Shown: positions 34,289 to 44,820 of the stretch, piece by piece
Position numbering within the stretch: position 1 is the first letter of the stretch
How the letters are laid out: each line of letters opens with the position of its first letter
NCBI RefSeq assembly: GCF_001427105.1
Contig: NZ_LMGI01000004.1
Location: forward strand, 62,001 to 126,000
Direction: 5' to 3'
Length of the DNA stretch: 64,000 nucleotides
Source: Sphingopyxis sp. Root154
GTDB lineage: Bacteria; Pseudomonadota; Alphaproteobacteria; Sphingomonadales; Sphingomonadaceae
Notes under the pieces: generated by a model
Told to the model about the DNA's origin: nothing
What the model saw: only the letters and a program-made list of their open reading frames with translations
Database searches by the model: none
Position numbers and translations under genes: made by a program

Positions 34289-34677
34289 GGCGGTGCCTTC
34301 GAGGGGGCGGGCCTTTTGATCGTTGCCCGCCAAAGTTCAGGAAAGTTCAGCCCAATGGCGATGCGGTGATGGCGGTATCAGGCGGGATGACAGGAGCGGC
34401 GGCGGAGACGGAGCGGAAGCCGGAGGCGATGCTGCCACAGCGGCCGATAGAGTGGAGCAGATGTGCAGATTGTAGGAAAGGGGTTTCTGGCCCGGGCGGT
34501 GCAAAATAGGATTGGCGGGGCGCGGACACATTAGACTGCCCCATCCCTTTCGTCACCCCGGACTTGATCCGGGGTCCAGCTTCTGGCCGTTGTTGAGCGG
34601 GACCCCGGATCAAGTCCGGGGTGACGAGACACGAAATGACTCCTTGCACCCCTGCACTGCCATGGCGGGATGCGCAC
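34289..34677. other. intergenic gap without a convincing gene
   Basis: About 390 bases between two minus-strand genes. It holds the perfect inverted repeat listed separately. A short open frame at 34369-34509 has no ribosome-binding site and no recognisable content. Confidence 0.6.
34551..34626. repeat. perfect 27-bp inverted repeat
   Basis: Arms 34551-34577 and 34600-34626 are exact reverse complements, separated by 22 bases; each arm includes the near-palindromic core CCGGACTTGATCCGG. This is the intergenic repeat class often seen in sphingomonads and related bacteria (CACCCCGGACTTGATCCGGG). Transcribed, it would fold into a very stable hairpin. Confidence 0.88.
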
Positions 34678-35190
34678 TCAGGCGGCCTCCCCCCGGAGCG
34701 GCCAGCGGCCGTGTTCGACATGGGTGGTCTTGCCGACGATGCTTTCCATCAGGATGATCTCGTCGACCGTCCAGCCGATCGGGGGCATCTTTTGTGCGTT
34801 CTGCCGGTCGCCGCGGTAGTTGATCGTGATGTGCGGTTCGGGGGTGGTGCCGTCCATGATCGGCGCCTTTTCGCGCAGCAGATGGTTCACCAGCGCCTTC
34901 TGGAACGCCCGCGCCTCGGCCAGCGGCTCGCGGGTGCGCAGCGTCACCGCCTTGCGGTTCTCGATCCGGTCGAAGCGGAGCGGGAAAGGTGCTGCGGCGA
35001 AGCCGTCCAGCGCGGCGATGGTCGCGGGCAGCCACTCGGGCGGCGCATAGTGCAGGTCGTAGAGCGAGATGAGCGTGACATGGAGGAGGTGCGGCCCGCG
35101 CGAAGGATCGTTGCGCGGCAGCGCGGCGATCTGCGCCTGCACCTCCGGCGGCGGCTTGGCCATGACGTAGAGGGGGTTCCGGGCGCGCAT
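34678..35190 (-). CDS. 2H phosphoesterase / 2'-5' RNA ligase-like protein
   Basis: 170 residues with the paired motifs HVTLISL (about residue 37) and PHITINYRGD (about residue 120) of the 2H superfamily. It is a distant paralogue of 26300-26887. The start at 35190 has no obvious ribosome-binding site; an alternative in-frame ATG is at 35163. The substrate is unknown. Confidence 0.82.
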   Translation of the reverse strand: MRARNPLYVMAKPPPEVQAQIAALPRNDPSRGPHLLHVTLISLYDLHYAPPEWLPATIAALDGFAAAPFPLRFDRIENRKAVTLRTREPLAEARAFQKALVNHLLREKAPIMDGTTPEPHITINYRGDRQNAQKMPPIGWTVDEIILMESIVGKTTHVEHGRWPLRGEAA

Positions 35191-35341
35191 GGGTGGGAGT
35201 GTAGCATGGGGCGGCGGTGGGGACGACTGACGGCCGTTTCATGCGGGCTGGAATTGGGTGGTTTCGTAAACGGTCAACGTCACCCCAACTCTTGAAAATG
35301 CGAAAAAAAAGGATCACGCTGGATTCAAGAGGGGAAGCGGA

Positions 35342-37024
35342 ATGAAAATCAAGAAGATAAGAATTCGCTCTTTTAAGAATATCAATGATATTTCATTAGA
35401 CCTAGATGATATGAACCTTTTAGTTGGTGGAAACAACGCTGGAAAATCATCCGTCATACAAGGTATACATTTCACTATAAGCGCTCTTCGTTCTGCTAAG
35501 ATGCATGGAAAAAGCGCAAATATGCCAGCTAGCACGCTGGGCGTTAATCAATTCACATTTCTTCCAACACAAGAAATAATGGAGATTCATCATAGATGGC
35601 CGATGACTCAGGACTACGGCCCTAAATTTGACTTCCAGTACCTTGATGAAGATGGAGATCTTCAAGATTTTCGTTTGTCTCTTTTTCGAGGGAAGAATGC
35701 AAATATCTCGCTAAATTTCCCGAAAAATTCCCCATTTTTTCGCGCTGCATCTGACGTTAGAACGCCGTTTTCGGTGTATGTGCCCGGCTTGGCGGGAATT
35801 CCACTGGCCGAAGAGCGTAGGGCAAATTCAATTGTACAAACTGGTATTGCGCAGGGGGATGCAAATCTTTTTCTTCGTAATGTATTGCATCGTTTAGAAA
35901 AAGAGCCGCGCCATATGGCGGCGCTATGCACTTTAATGCGCAATATATTCCCAAAATTCGCAGTAGAGACAAAATTCGACGAAAATTTAAATCAATACAT
36001 TTCGTCTAAAGTGCGCCTCGGAGGCAGCTGGACGCCGCTTGAGATGGCCGGGACAGGATGCCTACAGGCTTTGCAGCTCGCCGCCTACGTGATTCTCTAT
36101 GAACCAAAATTGCTGCTGCTGGACGAGCCTGATGCCCATCTCCATCCCGGCAATCAGAAGTTACTTGTAGAATTACTATTTTCGTTGTCGGACACGGCGG
36201 GGACTCAGATAATACTCGCTAGTCATTCGCGTCACGTTTTTGATTCGATACAGAATAATCCGCTCGGCTCCGTTTATTGGCTAAGTGCTGGAGATTTAGT
36301 TGAAGATTTGGACGCCGACGTTGGGCTTCTTCTAGAACTGGGAGCGCTTGATCGATTTGAGGAGCTTAAAAGCGCTGAGCCAAAGGTTTTGGTATTTGCA
36401 GAGGATGAAAAAACGAAGAAACTTGAGATACTTCTTCTGTCAAACGGATGGGATCTGGAAAAATGCAGATTCATTTCGTTCAATGGAGTTGATAACCTAG
36501 AAGCGACAAAGATCGTAGTGGAATATTTTCTCAGCATGAGTGAAGAAGCCAGAGTATTTATTTATAGAGATGGTGATGGAATGACGCCCAATGAGCGAGC
36601 TTGGGCTCTTGAAAGATATGCGAATATCCTTCCAGAAAGATCCACTATGTTTATATCTACGCTTACAGATATAGAGCATTTCTTTTGTAGCTCGGATCAT
36701 GTCGCCGAAATTTGCGAGATTGACGGAGACGAGGCATTTACGATTATCGAAGAAGTGATCGATGAAAATCAGGCAAAGCTATCATCTAAAATTACGAGGA
36801 AGCGTGAAGATTTAAAGTTCAAAATTTTGAGAACTTTCGAAGGCCGAGAGAATATCGATAACGTAATTGGTGACAGGGTCAGCTTCCATTATTCTCTAGG
36901 TAAGATTATTTTGCCGAAAATTGAGAATCGCCTTCGCGAACTTGGGCATAATTTTCAGAGTTTGCTTGCTCCGAGTCCGGCGCTCAGGGTGGAGGAAATC
37001 GAAGAATTCGAAATGCCTGAATAG
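35342..37024 (+). CDS. OLD-like ATPase with Toprim nuclease domain
   Basis: 560 residues. Walker A GGNNAGKSS is at 29-37, Walker B LLLLDEPD near 256 and an H-loop ASHSRH near 295, so the N-terminal half is an ABC/SMC-type ATPase. A Toprim domain follows: KVLVFAEDEKTKK near 345 and FIYRDGDGM near 405 give the metal-binding Glu and Asp residues. This order is that of OLD-family nucleases, many of which defend against phages. Base and codon use are strikingly AT-rich (for example AAA, AAT, TTT and ATT codons) against GC-rich neighbours on both sides, so the gene was acquired recently. No UvrD-like helicase or other partner follows it, so it is not a complete Gabija pair. Confidence 0.9.
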   Translation: MKIKKIRIRSFKNINDISLDLDDMNLLVGGNNAGKSSVIQGIHFTISALRSAKMHGKSANMPASTLGVNQFTFLPTQEIMEIHHRWPMTQDYGPKFDFQYLDEDGDLQDFRLSLFRGKNANISLNFPKNSPFFRAASDVRTPFSVYVPGLAGIPLAEERRANSIVQTGIAQGDANLFLRNVLHRLEKEPRHMAALCTLMRNIFPKFAVETKFDENLNQYISSKVRLGGSWTPLEMAGTGCLQALQLAAYVILYEPKLLLLDEPDAHLHPGNQKLLVELLFSLSDTAGTQIILASHSRHVFDSIQNNPLGSVYWLSAGDLVEDLDADVGLLLELGALDRFEELKSAEPKVLVFAEDEKTKKLEILLLSNGWDLEKCRFISFNGVDNLEATKIVVEYFLSMSEEARVFIYRDGDGMTPNERAWALERYANILPERSTMFISTLTDIEHFFCSSDHVAEICEIDGDEAFTIIEEVIDENQAKLSSKITRKREDLKFKILRTFEGRENIDNVIGDRVSFHYSLGKIILPKIENRLRELGHNFQSLLAPSPALRVEEIEEFEMPE

Positions 37025-37070
37025 GCGCTGCAATTGCGGTGGCAGGTGCAACAACCCTTAATCCTTGAGG

Positions 37071-37632
37071 TCAGCTTACGTCTGGCGCGTGACCATATTC
37101 GGCGTAGAGTTCGAGCAGCCGCTCGGGGCTGATACCGTCCTGCTGTGCCATGGCCAGTTCGTGACCTTCGTCGTCGAGGCTGATCACCGGCCGTTGCCGC
37201 GCCAATTGCGGATGAACCCAGCAGCCCTGATTGATCGTCTCGGTAAAACCCTTGAGGCTGTTCGCGAACCATCCCCACCACGGCCCCATATCGCTGTATT
37301 TTCCGTCGTCGAAGCCGTCGACATAGCGTTCGAAATTCTCGCGCGAGAGGGTGGACCAGACGCCGTAGCCGAATTTTTCGGGCATGCCGTGGACGGGGAT
37401 GTCGAAGACGCATCGGACGAAGAAATGCTCGCCGCCTATCACGCAGAAATCTTCAGACAGGAAATCGCCGTCGAGGCGTAGCGCGCTGTTGGGATCGAGA
37501 TGTTCGGCCTTGCCCCAATGATCGGGTGCTCGACATCGCAACTCGCGCATTTCCAGCGGGCCGATTGCAGAAATTCGAGAGCGGACGGCCCCCGCCGTCC
37601 GAACAGCTTTCCGAACAAGCCCCCTCCGGTCA

Positions 37633-37633
<1 letters not shown>
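37071..37633 (-). pseudogene. DUF2199 protein gene broken by a frameshift
   Basis: The ATG at 37633 overlaps the thiC stop codon (TGATG) and begins MTGGGLFGKLFGRRGP... with the zinc-knuckle-like WKCASCDVEH. That frame runs on into nonsense and stops at 37439. The rest of the family domain (APDHW, SEDFCVIGGEHFFVRC, GYGVWSTLSRENFERY) is in a different frame that ends at 37071. The switch is near 37530. In intact relatives about ten residues normally separate the CxxC knuckle from the APDHW segment; these seem absent, so a small deletion not divisible by three is likely. The function of DUF2199 is unknown. Confidence 0.8.
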
Positions 37634-39543
<1,910 letters not shown>

Positions 39544-39582
39544 TTATCGGAGCGAGAATGGGATTCCGGCCTAGGAACGCCA

Positions 39583-39672
39583 ACCCTCCCTCCGCCGGTA
39601 TTAGCCGGATCAGGTTCAACGGGTCGCGGTCTATTCCGCTCTCAACCGGCCATTACAGACGCGGCTCCCCGG
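39583..39672 (-). promoter_or_regulatory. TPP riboswitch (THI element)
   Basis: Minus strand: GGGGAGC at the 5' end, then TTGAGAGCGG, ACCCGTTGAACCTGATC and a terminal GGCTAATACCGGCGGAGGGA. These are the conserved blocks of the thiamine pyrophosphate aptamer in the right order. It sits about 60 bases upstream of thiC. Confidence 0.95.
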
Positions 39673-39759
39673 GGATGGGGGCGTTATAGGCGGCGGGCGA
39701 TGCGCTGTCCATTGATGATGGGGATGGGGCGGTGGTAAAGAGCGGCGAGGGAGAGATTT

Positions 39760-40200
39760 ATGCGGATCATGGCGGCGGTTCTTTCGCTCCTGCTCGTGGC
39801 GGCGAGCCCGGTGGCGACGGTCGACGATCTCGCCTGGCTTGCGGGCGATTGGGCCAGCGAGGCCGACGGACGCTGGACCGAGGAGAGCTGGTCGGCGCCG
39901 CGCGGCGGGGTGATGATCGGGTACAGCCGGTCGGGGCGCGGCGAGGCTTTGCGCGAGTTCGAGTTTCTGCGGATCGCGGTGGGGGAGGGCGGCGGACTCG
40001 CCTATCTGGCGCAGCCGCAGGGGCGGGCGCCGGTCGCCTTTCCGCTGGTGCGGCACGACAAGGCGAGCGCGACCTTCGAGAATGCCGCGCATGATTATCC
40101 GCAGCGCATCGCCTATGCCCGCACTGGCGACACGCTGACCGCGACGATTTCGGCGATCGACGGGTCGAAGCCGCGCAGCTGGACCTATCGGCGGCGCTGA
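39760..40200 (+). CDS. exported DUF6265 protein
   Basis: 146 residues with a signal peptide ending near AASPVA. The mature part has LAWLAGDWASEADGRWTEESWS, GVMIGYSR and ATFENAAHDYPQRIAYAR, the typical blocks of this small beta-barrel family. The stop codon overlaps the next gene's ATG by 1 base (TGATG), so translation is coupled. The function is unknown. Confidence 0.85.
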   Translation: MRIMAAVLSLLLVAASPVATVDDLAWLAGDWASEADGRWTEESWSAPRGGVMIGYSRSGRGEALREFEFLRIAVGEGGGLAYLAQPQGRAPVAFPLVRHDKASATFENAAHDYPQRIAYARTGDTLTATISAIDGSKPRSWTYRRR

Positions 40201-40934
40201 TGGACAAGACGGGACGGTTGTTCGCGATCATCGACAGCCTGCGCCGACGGCGGCGGCCGGTGACCGCCGAGATACTCGCCGAGGAACAGGGCGTGTCGGT
40301 GCGCACGCTGTACCGCGACGTGCAGGCGCTGGTCGCGCTTGGCGCGCCGATCGAGGGCGAGGCGGGGGTCGGCTATGTGCTGCGCGCCGGCTTCTTCCTG
40401 CCGCCGTTGATGTTCACCGCCGACGAGCTGGAAGCGCTCGTGCTCGGGGCACGCTGGGTCGAGGGGCGGCAGGACGGATCGCTGTCGCGCGCGGCGGGGC
40501 TGGCGCTCGCCAAGATCGCGGCGGCGAGCCCCGACGAACTCAAGCACCGGATCGACGAGGCCGGGCTCTGGCCGGTGAGCAGCGGGTGGCGCGAGATCAA
40601 TGCGCCGTTGCTGGCGACCGTTCGCGCGGCGATGCGCACCGAAAAGACGCTGCACATCGGTTATGCCGACGCGAGCGGCGCGGCGACCGAGCGCGCGATC
40701 TGGCCCGCGGCACTCGCCTATTTCGAAGAGAAGCATATCATCGCCGCCTGGTGCCTGCTGCGCCAGGATTTCCGCAGCTTTCGCATCGACCGCGTGACAT
40801 CGGCGCGGATCGGCGACGAAGGCTTTGGGCGACGCCGCGCGGTGCTGATGGCCGATTTCTGGCGCCACCGCGACTATTCCGAACAGCCTGCTGACATGAT
40901 CTGTCAGGAGACCCGGCTAAACCCTGCCGGGTGA
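40200..40934 (+). CDS. YafY-type WYL-domain transcriptional regulator
   Basis: 244 residues. An N-terminal HTH_11 helix-turn-helix (residues ~3-60, with TAEILAEEQGVSVRTLYRDVQAL) is followed by a ligand-sensing WYL domain in which ALAYFEEKHIIAAWCLLRQDFRSFRIDRV corresponds to the usual W-Y-L region. It probably represses or activates neighbouring genes in response to a small ligand. The coupled DUF6265 gene is a plausible partner. Confidence 0.9.
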   Translation: MDKTGRLFAIIDSLRRRRRPVTAEILAEEQGVSVRTLYRDVQALVALGAPIEGEAGVGYVLRAGFFLPPLMFTADELEALVLGARWVEGRQDGSLSRAAGLALAKIAAASPDELKHRIDEAGLWPVSSGWREINAPLLATVRAAMRTEKTLHIGYADASGAATERAIWPAALAYFEEKHIIAAWCLLRQDFRSFRIDRVTSARIGDEGFGRRRAVLMADFWRHRDYSEQPADMICQETRLNPAG

Positions 40935-40980
40935 AGGGCGGCCGGCGATCGGCGTCCGCGAATGCCAAGGATTTTCAGCG

Positions 40981-41385
40981 ATGACCCAGACCTATCACGG
41001 CTCGTGCCATTGCGGCGCGGTCAAATTCGAAGCCGACATCGACCTCGCGGCGGGGACGGGCAAATGCAATTGCTCGATCTGCACCAAGAAGCGCGGCTGG
41101 AGCGCGCAGATCAAGCCTGACGCCTTTCGCCTGCTGAGCGATCCCGCGGTGCTGTCCGACTATCAGTTCGGGTCGAACAGCGCGCACCATGTCTTTTGCA
41201 AGACGTGCGGCGTGTCGTCGTTCGGCCACGGTTATGTCGAGGAAATCGGCGGCGCCTATTATTCGGTCGCGATCGCGTGCCTCGACGATCTGGAGCCCGC
41301 CGAGATGGCGGCGCTGCCAGTTCAGTATATGGATGGCGCGGGCAACAATTGGTGGAACCCGCCTGAGGTCACGTCGCATATGTAG
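40981..41385 (+). CDS. GFA family (CENP-V/GFA domain) zinc protein
   Basis: 134 residues with the zinc-binding cysteines of the glutathione-dependent formaldehyde-activating fold: CHCGAVKFE, CNCSICTKKR and FCKTCGVSSFGHG. Despite the family name, many members have no proven link to formaldehyde. It follows the WYL regulator by about 45 bases on the same strand. Confidence 0.92.
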   Translation: MTQTYHGSCHCGAVKFEADIDLAAGTGKCNCSICTKKRGWSAQIKPDAFRLLSDPAVLSDYQFGSNSAHHVFCKTCGVSSFGHGYVEEIGGAYYSVAIACLDDLEPAEMAALPVQYMDGAGNNWWNPPEVTSHM

Positions 41386-41392
41386 GCGCGGC

Positions 41393-41851
41393 TCAGGCGG
41401 AGCGCCGCGCGAGATATACTCCCGCGACCATCAGCGCGATCCCGGCGAGGCGCTTCGCGTCGATCGCCGAGCGCATCGCGCCGAAGAGGCCGAAATGGTC
41501 GATCGTCGCGGCGCTGATCAGCTGGCCGACGAGCACGAAGAAGATCGCGTTGCCGACCCCGAAGCGCGGCGCGATGAAGGTGACCGAGATCGCGTAAAAG
41601 GCCATGAAGGCGCCGCCGAAATAGAAATGCGCCGGAATGTCGGGCGACAGGCGCACCTGCCCGAGCGAGCCGGTAGCGATAGCGCCGGTGACCGCGATGA
41701 GCAGGCCGAGGTTGAAGAGGATCACCGATGCCGCCATCGGGCTTTCGAGCCGCGCGCCGAGGCCGCCGTTCAATGCGGCGAGGATCGGGATGCCGACCCC
41801 GGTCAGGAACATGATCGTGGCGAAGGCGGGGGCGGCATTGTTCGCGGTCAT
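41393..41851 (-). CDS. DUF606 (YdcZ) DMT-superfamily membrane protein
   Basis: 152 residues and five hydrophobic segments, as usual for the single-domain DUF606 transporters that act as dimers. GGLGARLESPMAASVILFNLG and GNAIFFVLVGQLISAATIDHFG are family-typical. AAGGAG lies before the ATG at 41851. It is the last gene of the minus-strand group PNPOx - GST - DUF606. The substrate is unknown. Confidence 0.88.
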   Translation of the reverse strand: MTANNAAPAFATIMFLTGVGIPILAALNGGLGARLESPMAASVILFNLGLLIAVTGAIATGSLGQVRLSPDIPAHFYFGGAFMAFYAISVTFIAPRFGVGNAIFFVLVGQLISAATIDHFGLFGAMRSAIDAKRLAGIALMVAGVYLARRSA

Positions 41852-41942
41852 CGCTGGATCTCCTTGGCGGCCTGCGCAGCGCGATAGGCGAGGATGGGCC
41901 ATCCGCCTAATCCCCAATTGGCGGTCCCTGCCGCGTCGATCG

Positions 41943-42545
41943 TCACGACAGTGGTTGCCAGCCCGGCATGGCGGGGAAGCCGGGCAGCGCGGCGATCCGG
42001 CGCGCCCAGGCGTCGATCGCCGGCCAGTCGACGAGGTCGATCCCGGCATCCGCCATCAGCGCCAGATACGGACTCGCCGCAAGGTCGGCGATGGTCAGCC
42101 GGCCGCCGACGAGCCAGTCGCGGCGCGCCAGATGCGCCTCGATGACGGGCAGGAAGCGCGCGGTGACCGCGGCGGCATGATCCTCGGGAATCGATATGCC
42201 GAATCTGCGCGCGAGGCGGAGCGCGGCGGGACCGTTCGCGATCTCGTTGGCGGCGTGCGAGAGCCAGAGGGCAATCTCGCCGCGCTCCCCGGGCGTCTCG
42301 CCGTCCCACACGCCCGCGCGGTAGCGCGCGGCGAGGAAAGCGAGGATCGCCTGGCTGTCGCGTAGCGTGACATCGCCGTCGACCAATAGCGGGATCTGCG
42401 TCATCGGGGTCAGCGCGCGATAGGCGTCCGACTGGCGCGCCGCGGCATCGGTCAATCGCGCGTCCCACGGCAGGCCGAGGAAGGCGAGCGCCATGCGGAC
42501 CTTGTGCGTGTTGCCCGACAGAGGGGTGCCATAGAGGGTGATCAT
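41943..42545 (-). CDS. glutathione S-transferase
   Basis: 200 residues. The thioredoxin-like N-terminal domain (MITLYGTPLSGNTHKVRMAL, TQIPLLVDGDVTLRDSQAIL) contains the Ser/Thr-type glutathione site, and the all-alpha C-terminal domain ends with the LVGGRLTIADLAASPYL segment. Its ATG overlaps the preceding PNPOx stop (ATGA), a sign of one transcript. It probably detoxifies an electrophile; the substrate is unknown. Confidence 0.92.
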   Translation of the reverse strand: MITLYGTPLSGNTHKVRMALAFLGLPWDARLTDAAARQSDAYRALTPMTQIPLLVDGDVTLRDSQAILAFLAARYRAGVWDGETPGERGEIALWLSHAANEIANGPAALRLARRFGISIPEDHAAAVTARFLPVIEAHLARRDWLVGGRLTIADLAASPYLALMADAGIDLVDWPAIDAWARRIAALPGFPAMPGWQPLS

Positions 42546-43174
42546 TGGGGGTCTCCGGACGATGCGGCGCGTAGGGCTGCGATTTCGGCGCGCAGCTGGT
42601 TGATCTCGGCCGCCATCGGGCGGACCGCGGCGGCAATCTCGACCTCGGTGAAGCGCGGGGTGATGTGCTGCGAGCAATTCCATTCCCAGCCGATGACATC
42701 GATGAAGAAGGCGCGTTCGGGGGTCGCGCGATACCCCTCGGGCATCAGCGCGGTGACCGCGGCGGGGTCGTCGGCGAGTTCGACGCTCACCGCATGGCCG
42801 ACGAGCTTCAGCCGGTCCCTGTTCGGATAATCCATCAGAAACAGCGAGACGCGGTCGTTGCCGGCAAGGTTGGCGGTGCTGATATATTGGCGGTTGCCGC
42901 GATAGTCGGCGAAACCGATGCGATTGCCCGCGATGTGGCGGAGGAAGCCCGCGGGACCGCCGCGATGCTGCATATAGGGCCAGCCATCGGCGTTGACGCT
43001 CGCCATGTAAAAGCTGTCGCGCAGCGCGATATAATCGAGTTCCATGGCGGTCAGCGCGTCGGGGGTGCCGTCGGCGCCGGCGTCCATCTTGATATAGGCG
43101 GCGCGCGAGCCATGGCGTTCCTGCACCGCTTTCACCGCGTCGCTGAACAGCGTGTGCCGATAATTTTGCGCCAT
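42542..43174 (-). CDS. pyridoxamine 5'-phosphate oxidase family flavoprotein
   Basis: 210 residues of the split-barrel flavin-binding fold: DSFYMASVNADGWPYMQHRGGPAGFLRHI and YISTANLAGNDRVSLFLMDYP. The C-terminal ~35 residues form a predicted coiled-coil helix (INQLRAEIAALRAA). This branch usually reduces quinones or other small molecules with FMN or F420, rather than making pyridoxal phosphate. First gene of the unit with GST; divergent from the LysR gene. Confidence 0.88.
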   Translation of the reverse strand: MAQNYRHTLFSDAVKAVQERHGSRAAYIKMDAGADGTPDALTAMELDYIALRDSFYMASVNADGWPYMQHRGGPAGFLRHIAGNRIGFADYRGNRQYISTANLAGNDRVSLFLMDYPNRDRLKLVGHAVSVELADDPAAVTALMPEGYRATPERAFFIDVIGWEWNCSQHITPRFTEVEIAAAVRPMAAEINQLRAEIAALRAASSGDPQ

Positions 43175-43246
43175 GGGCCGTTTCCTTTCGAGAGTGGTTT
43201 AGGCTGTTGCTCTTTTTGTGATAATGAGTGGAGATTGAACAAGTTA

Positions 43247-43263
43247 ATTCCGGTAAATGGAAT
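43247..43263. promoter_or_regulatory. possible LysR operator (ATTCC-N7-GGAAT)
   Basis: The perfect dyad ATTCC-GGTAAAT-GGAAT is 4 bases from the LysR-gene ATG, in the AT-rich spacer between the divergent units. It fits the T-N11-A style of LysR sites, but the arms are only 5 bp long. Confidence 0.35.
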
Positions 43264-43267
43264 AATT

Positions 43268-44158
43268 ATGGACCGCCTGCTCACGCTCGAAATGTTCGTC
43301 GCGGTCGCGACCGAGGGCGGCTTTGCCGCCGCTGCGCGCAAGCTGGGCAGCTCGCCGCCCGCGGTGACGCGCGGAATCGCGGCGCTCGAGGCGCGGCTGG
43401 GGACGAGCCTGTTTCATCGTTCGACGCGCGCGGTCGCGCTGACCGATGCGGGCGCGGCGTTTCTGGAACAGGCGCGCCGGATCCTCGCCGACCTCGCGGG
43501 CGCCGAGCGCGAAATCCGCGGTGCCGAGGCCGAACCGCGCGGGCAATTGCACCTGACCGCGCCGGTGATGTTCGGGCGGCTGCATGTGCTGCCCGTCGTG
43601 GGCGAGTTGATGGCGCAGCACCGCGAGCTGTCGGCGCGGATGATGCTGATCGACCGCAATGTGCGGATCGTCGAGGAGGGGATCGACGTCGCAGTGCGCA
43701 TCGGTCCGCTCGCGGACTCCGGGCTGAAGGCGGTGCGCATCGGCCGGGTGCGCCAGATGCTCGTCGCGAGCCCCGCCTATCTGGCGCGGCGCGGCGCGCC
43801 GGAAAGGGTGGCGGAGCTGGCGGGGCATGATTTGATCGCGGCGATGGGGCCGCGCGCTGCGGGCGAATGGCAATTCGTGTCGAGACGCTGGCGCGTCGAA
43901 CCGCGCCCGCGGCTGATGCTCAACACCGTCGACGGCATTTTGGCGGCGGCCGAGGCGGGGCTGGGGATCGCCAATCTCTTGAGTTACCAGCTCGCTGCGG
44001 CGATCGATGCGGGGCGGTTGATCGCGTTGCTCACCGACGAGCAGCCGCCCGCGCTGCCGGTGCACCTGCTGTTCGAACCGTCGCGCGCCGGTTTGCCCGC
44101 GGTGCGGCTGTTCCTTGCGGCGATGAAGGTACGGATGCGAATGGTGGGGCTGGTTTGA
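43268..44158 (+). CDS. LysR family transcriptional regulator
   Basis: 296 residues. The N-terminal winged helix-turn-helix (MFVAVATEGGFAAAARKLGSSPPAVTRGIAALE) is standard, and the effector domain has MVGLV at its end and GLGIANLLSYQLAAA in the pocket region. It is divergent from the PNPOx-GST-DUF606 unit, the usual layout when a LysR protein controls its neighbour. The ATG at 43268 was chosen from the HTH alignment; the frame is open much further upstream. Confidence 0.93.
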   Translation: MDRLLTLEMFVAVATEGGFAAAARKLGSSPPAVTRGIAALEARLGTSLFHRSTRAVALTDAGAAFLEQARRILADLAGAEREIRGAEAEPRGQLHLTAPVMFGRLHVLPVVGELMAQHRELSARMMLIDRNVRIVEEGIDVAVRIGPLADSGLKAVRIGRVRQMLVASPAYLARRGAPERVAELAGHDLIAAMGPRAAGEWQFVSRRWRVEPRPRLMLNTVDGILAAAEAGLGIANLLSYQLAAAIDAGRLIALLTDEQPPALPVHLLFEPSRAGLPAVRLFLAAMKVRMRMVGLV

Positions 44159-44213
44159 GGGTAGGGTATGGCGGTTGCGGGGTGGCGAGCGGACGTTTGA
44201 ATGGCGCACGAAT

Positions 44214-44330
44214 ATCCCCTCCCGCAAGCGGGAGGCGCAGCGACGCTTGCCAGCTTGCTGGCTAGCCGCAGCGGGGTGGGCGCAATCTCACCGTTGTTGG
44301 TCCACCCCCGACCCCTCCGGCAGCGGCCGA
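44214..44330. repeat. intergenic repeat with CCTCCCGC-GCGGGAGG palindrome
   Basis: Begins with the palindrome CCTCCCGCAAGCGGGAGG and ends with CCACCCCCGACCCCTCC, about 100 bases apart. This resembles another intergenic repeat family of sphingomonads. It fills most of the gap between the LysR gene and the convergent NTF2-like gene. Confidence 0.5.
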
Positions 44331-44336
44331 GGCAGG

Positions 44337-44807
44337 CTATTTCGCGGCGGGCGCTGCCGGGTCGTATGACGAAACATGGTTCATCGCGATCACCCAGCGG
44401 CCGTCGATCTTGCGAAACAGGCGGGTGTTGATCCCTTCTTGAGACCGCTCGGGCCGCGCGAGATTATAGTGGCTGATGAGCAGCGCGGCGTCGGGCGCGA
44501 GGATGTCGATGCTGATGTCATAGAAATGGAGCGTCCCGCGCCGGTCGGGTGAGCCGCCATAGTCGCGGACATAATGGTCGAGCGTGCCCTGCCACCCGTC
44601 CTGGATCTTGCCACCCGAGACGAAGGTCACTCCGGGGTTCCAGAAGCCCGCCATATAGCCGTTAAAATCGCTGCGGTTCCACGCGGCCTCCATATCGGTC
44701 ACGACCTTCAGGATCGCCGCCTTCTCCGCCGCATCGTCGGCGTGCGCCGGAGTTGTGGCGCCGAACAGCAGCAGCGCCGCCACCAGCATCCTCATCCATT
44801 TCGTCAT
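44337..44807 (-). CDS. exported NTF2-like (DUF4440) protein
   Basis: 156 residues from the ATG at 44807, preceded by GGAGAGGGG. The signal peptide ends at AHADD. The mature part has the NTF2-like start ILKVVTDMEAAWNRSDFNGYMAGF and end GRWVIAMNHVSSYDP. It starts 13 bases past the amidohydrolase stop, so the two genes may be cotranscribed and the protein may act with the hydrolase. The catalytic role is not evident. Confidence 0.85.
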   Translation of the reverse strand: MTKWMRMLVAALLLFGATTPAHADDAAEKAAILKVVTDMEAAWNRSDFNGYMAGFWNPGVTFVSGGKIQDGWQGTLDHYVRDYGGSPDRRGTLHFYDISIDILAPDAALLISHYNLARPERSQEGINTRLFRKIDGRWVIAMNHVSSYDPAAPAAK

Positions 44808-44820
44808 GGGACCCCTCTCC

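Noticed and set aside
34369-34509. Short open frame in the repeat-containing gap
   Set aside because: No ribosome-binding site, no recognisable content, and its neighbours do not overlap or couple with it.
35342-37024. Gabija system (GajA plus GajB)
   Set aside because: The downstream genes are DUF2199 and thiC on the opposite strand; no UvrD-like helicase is present, so only a lone OLD-type protein is claimed.
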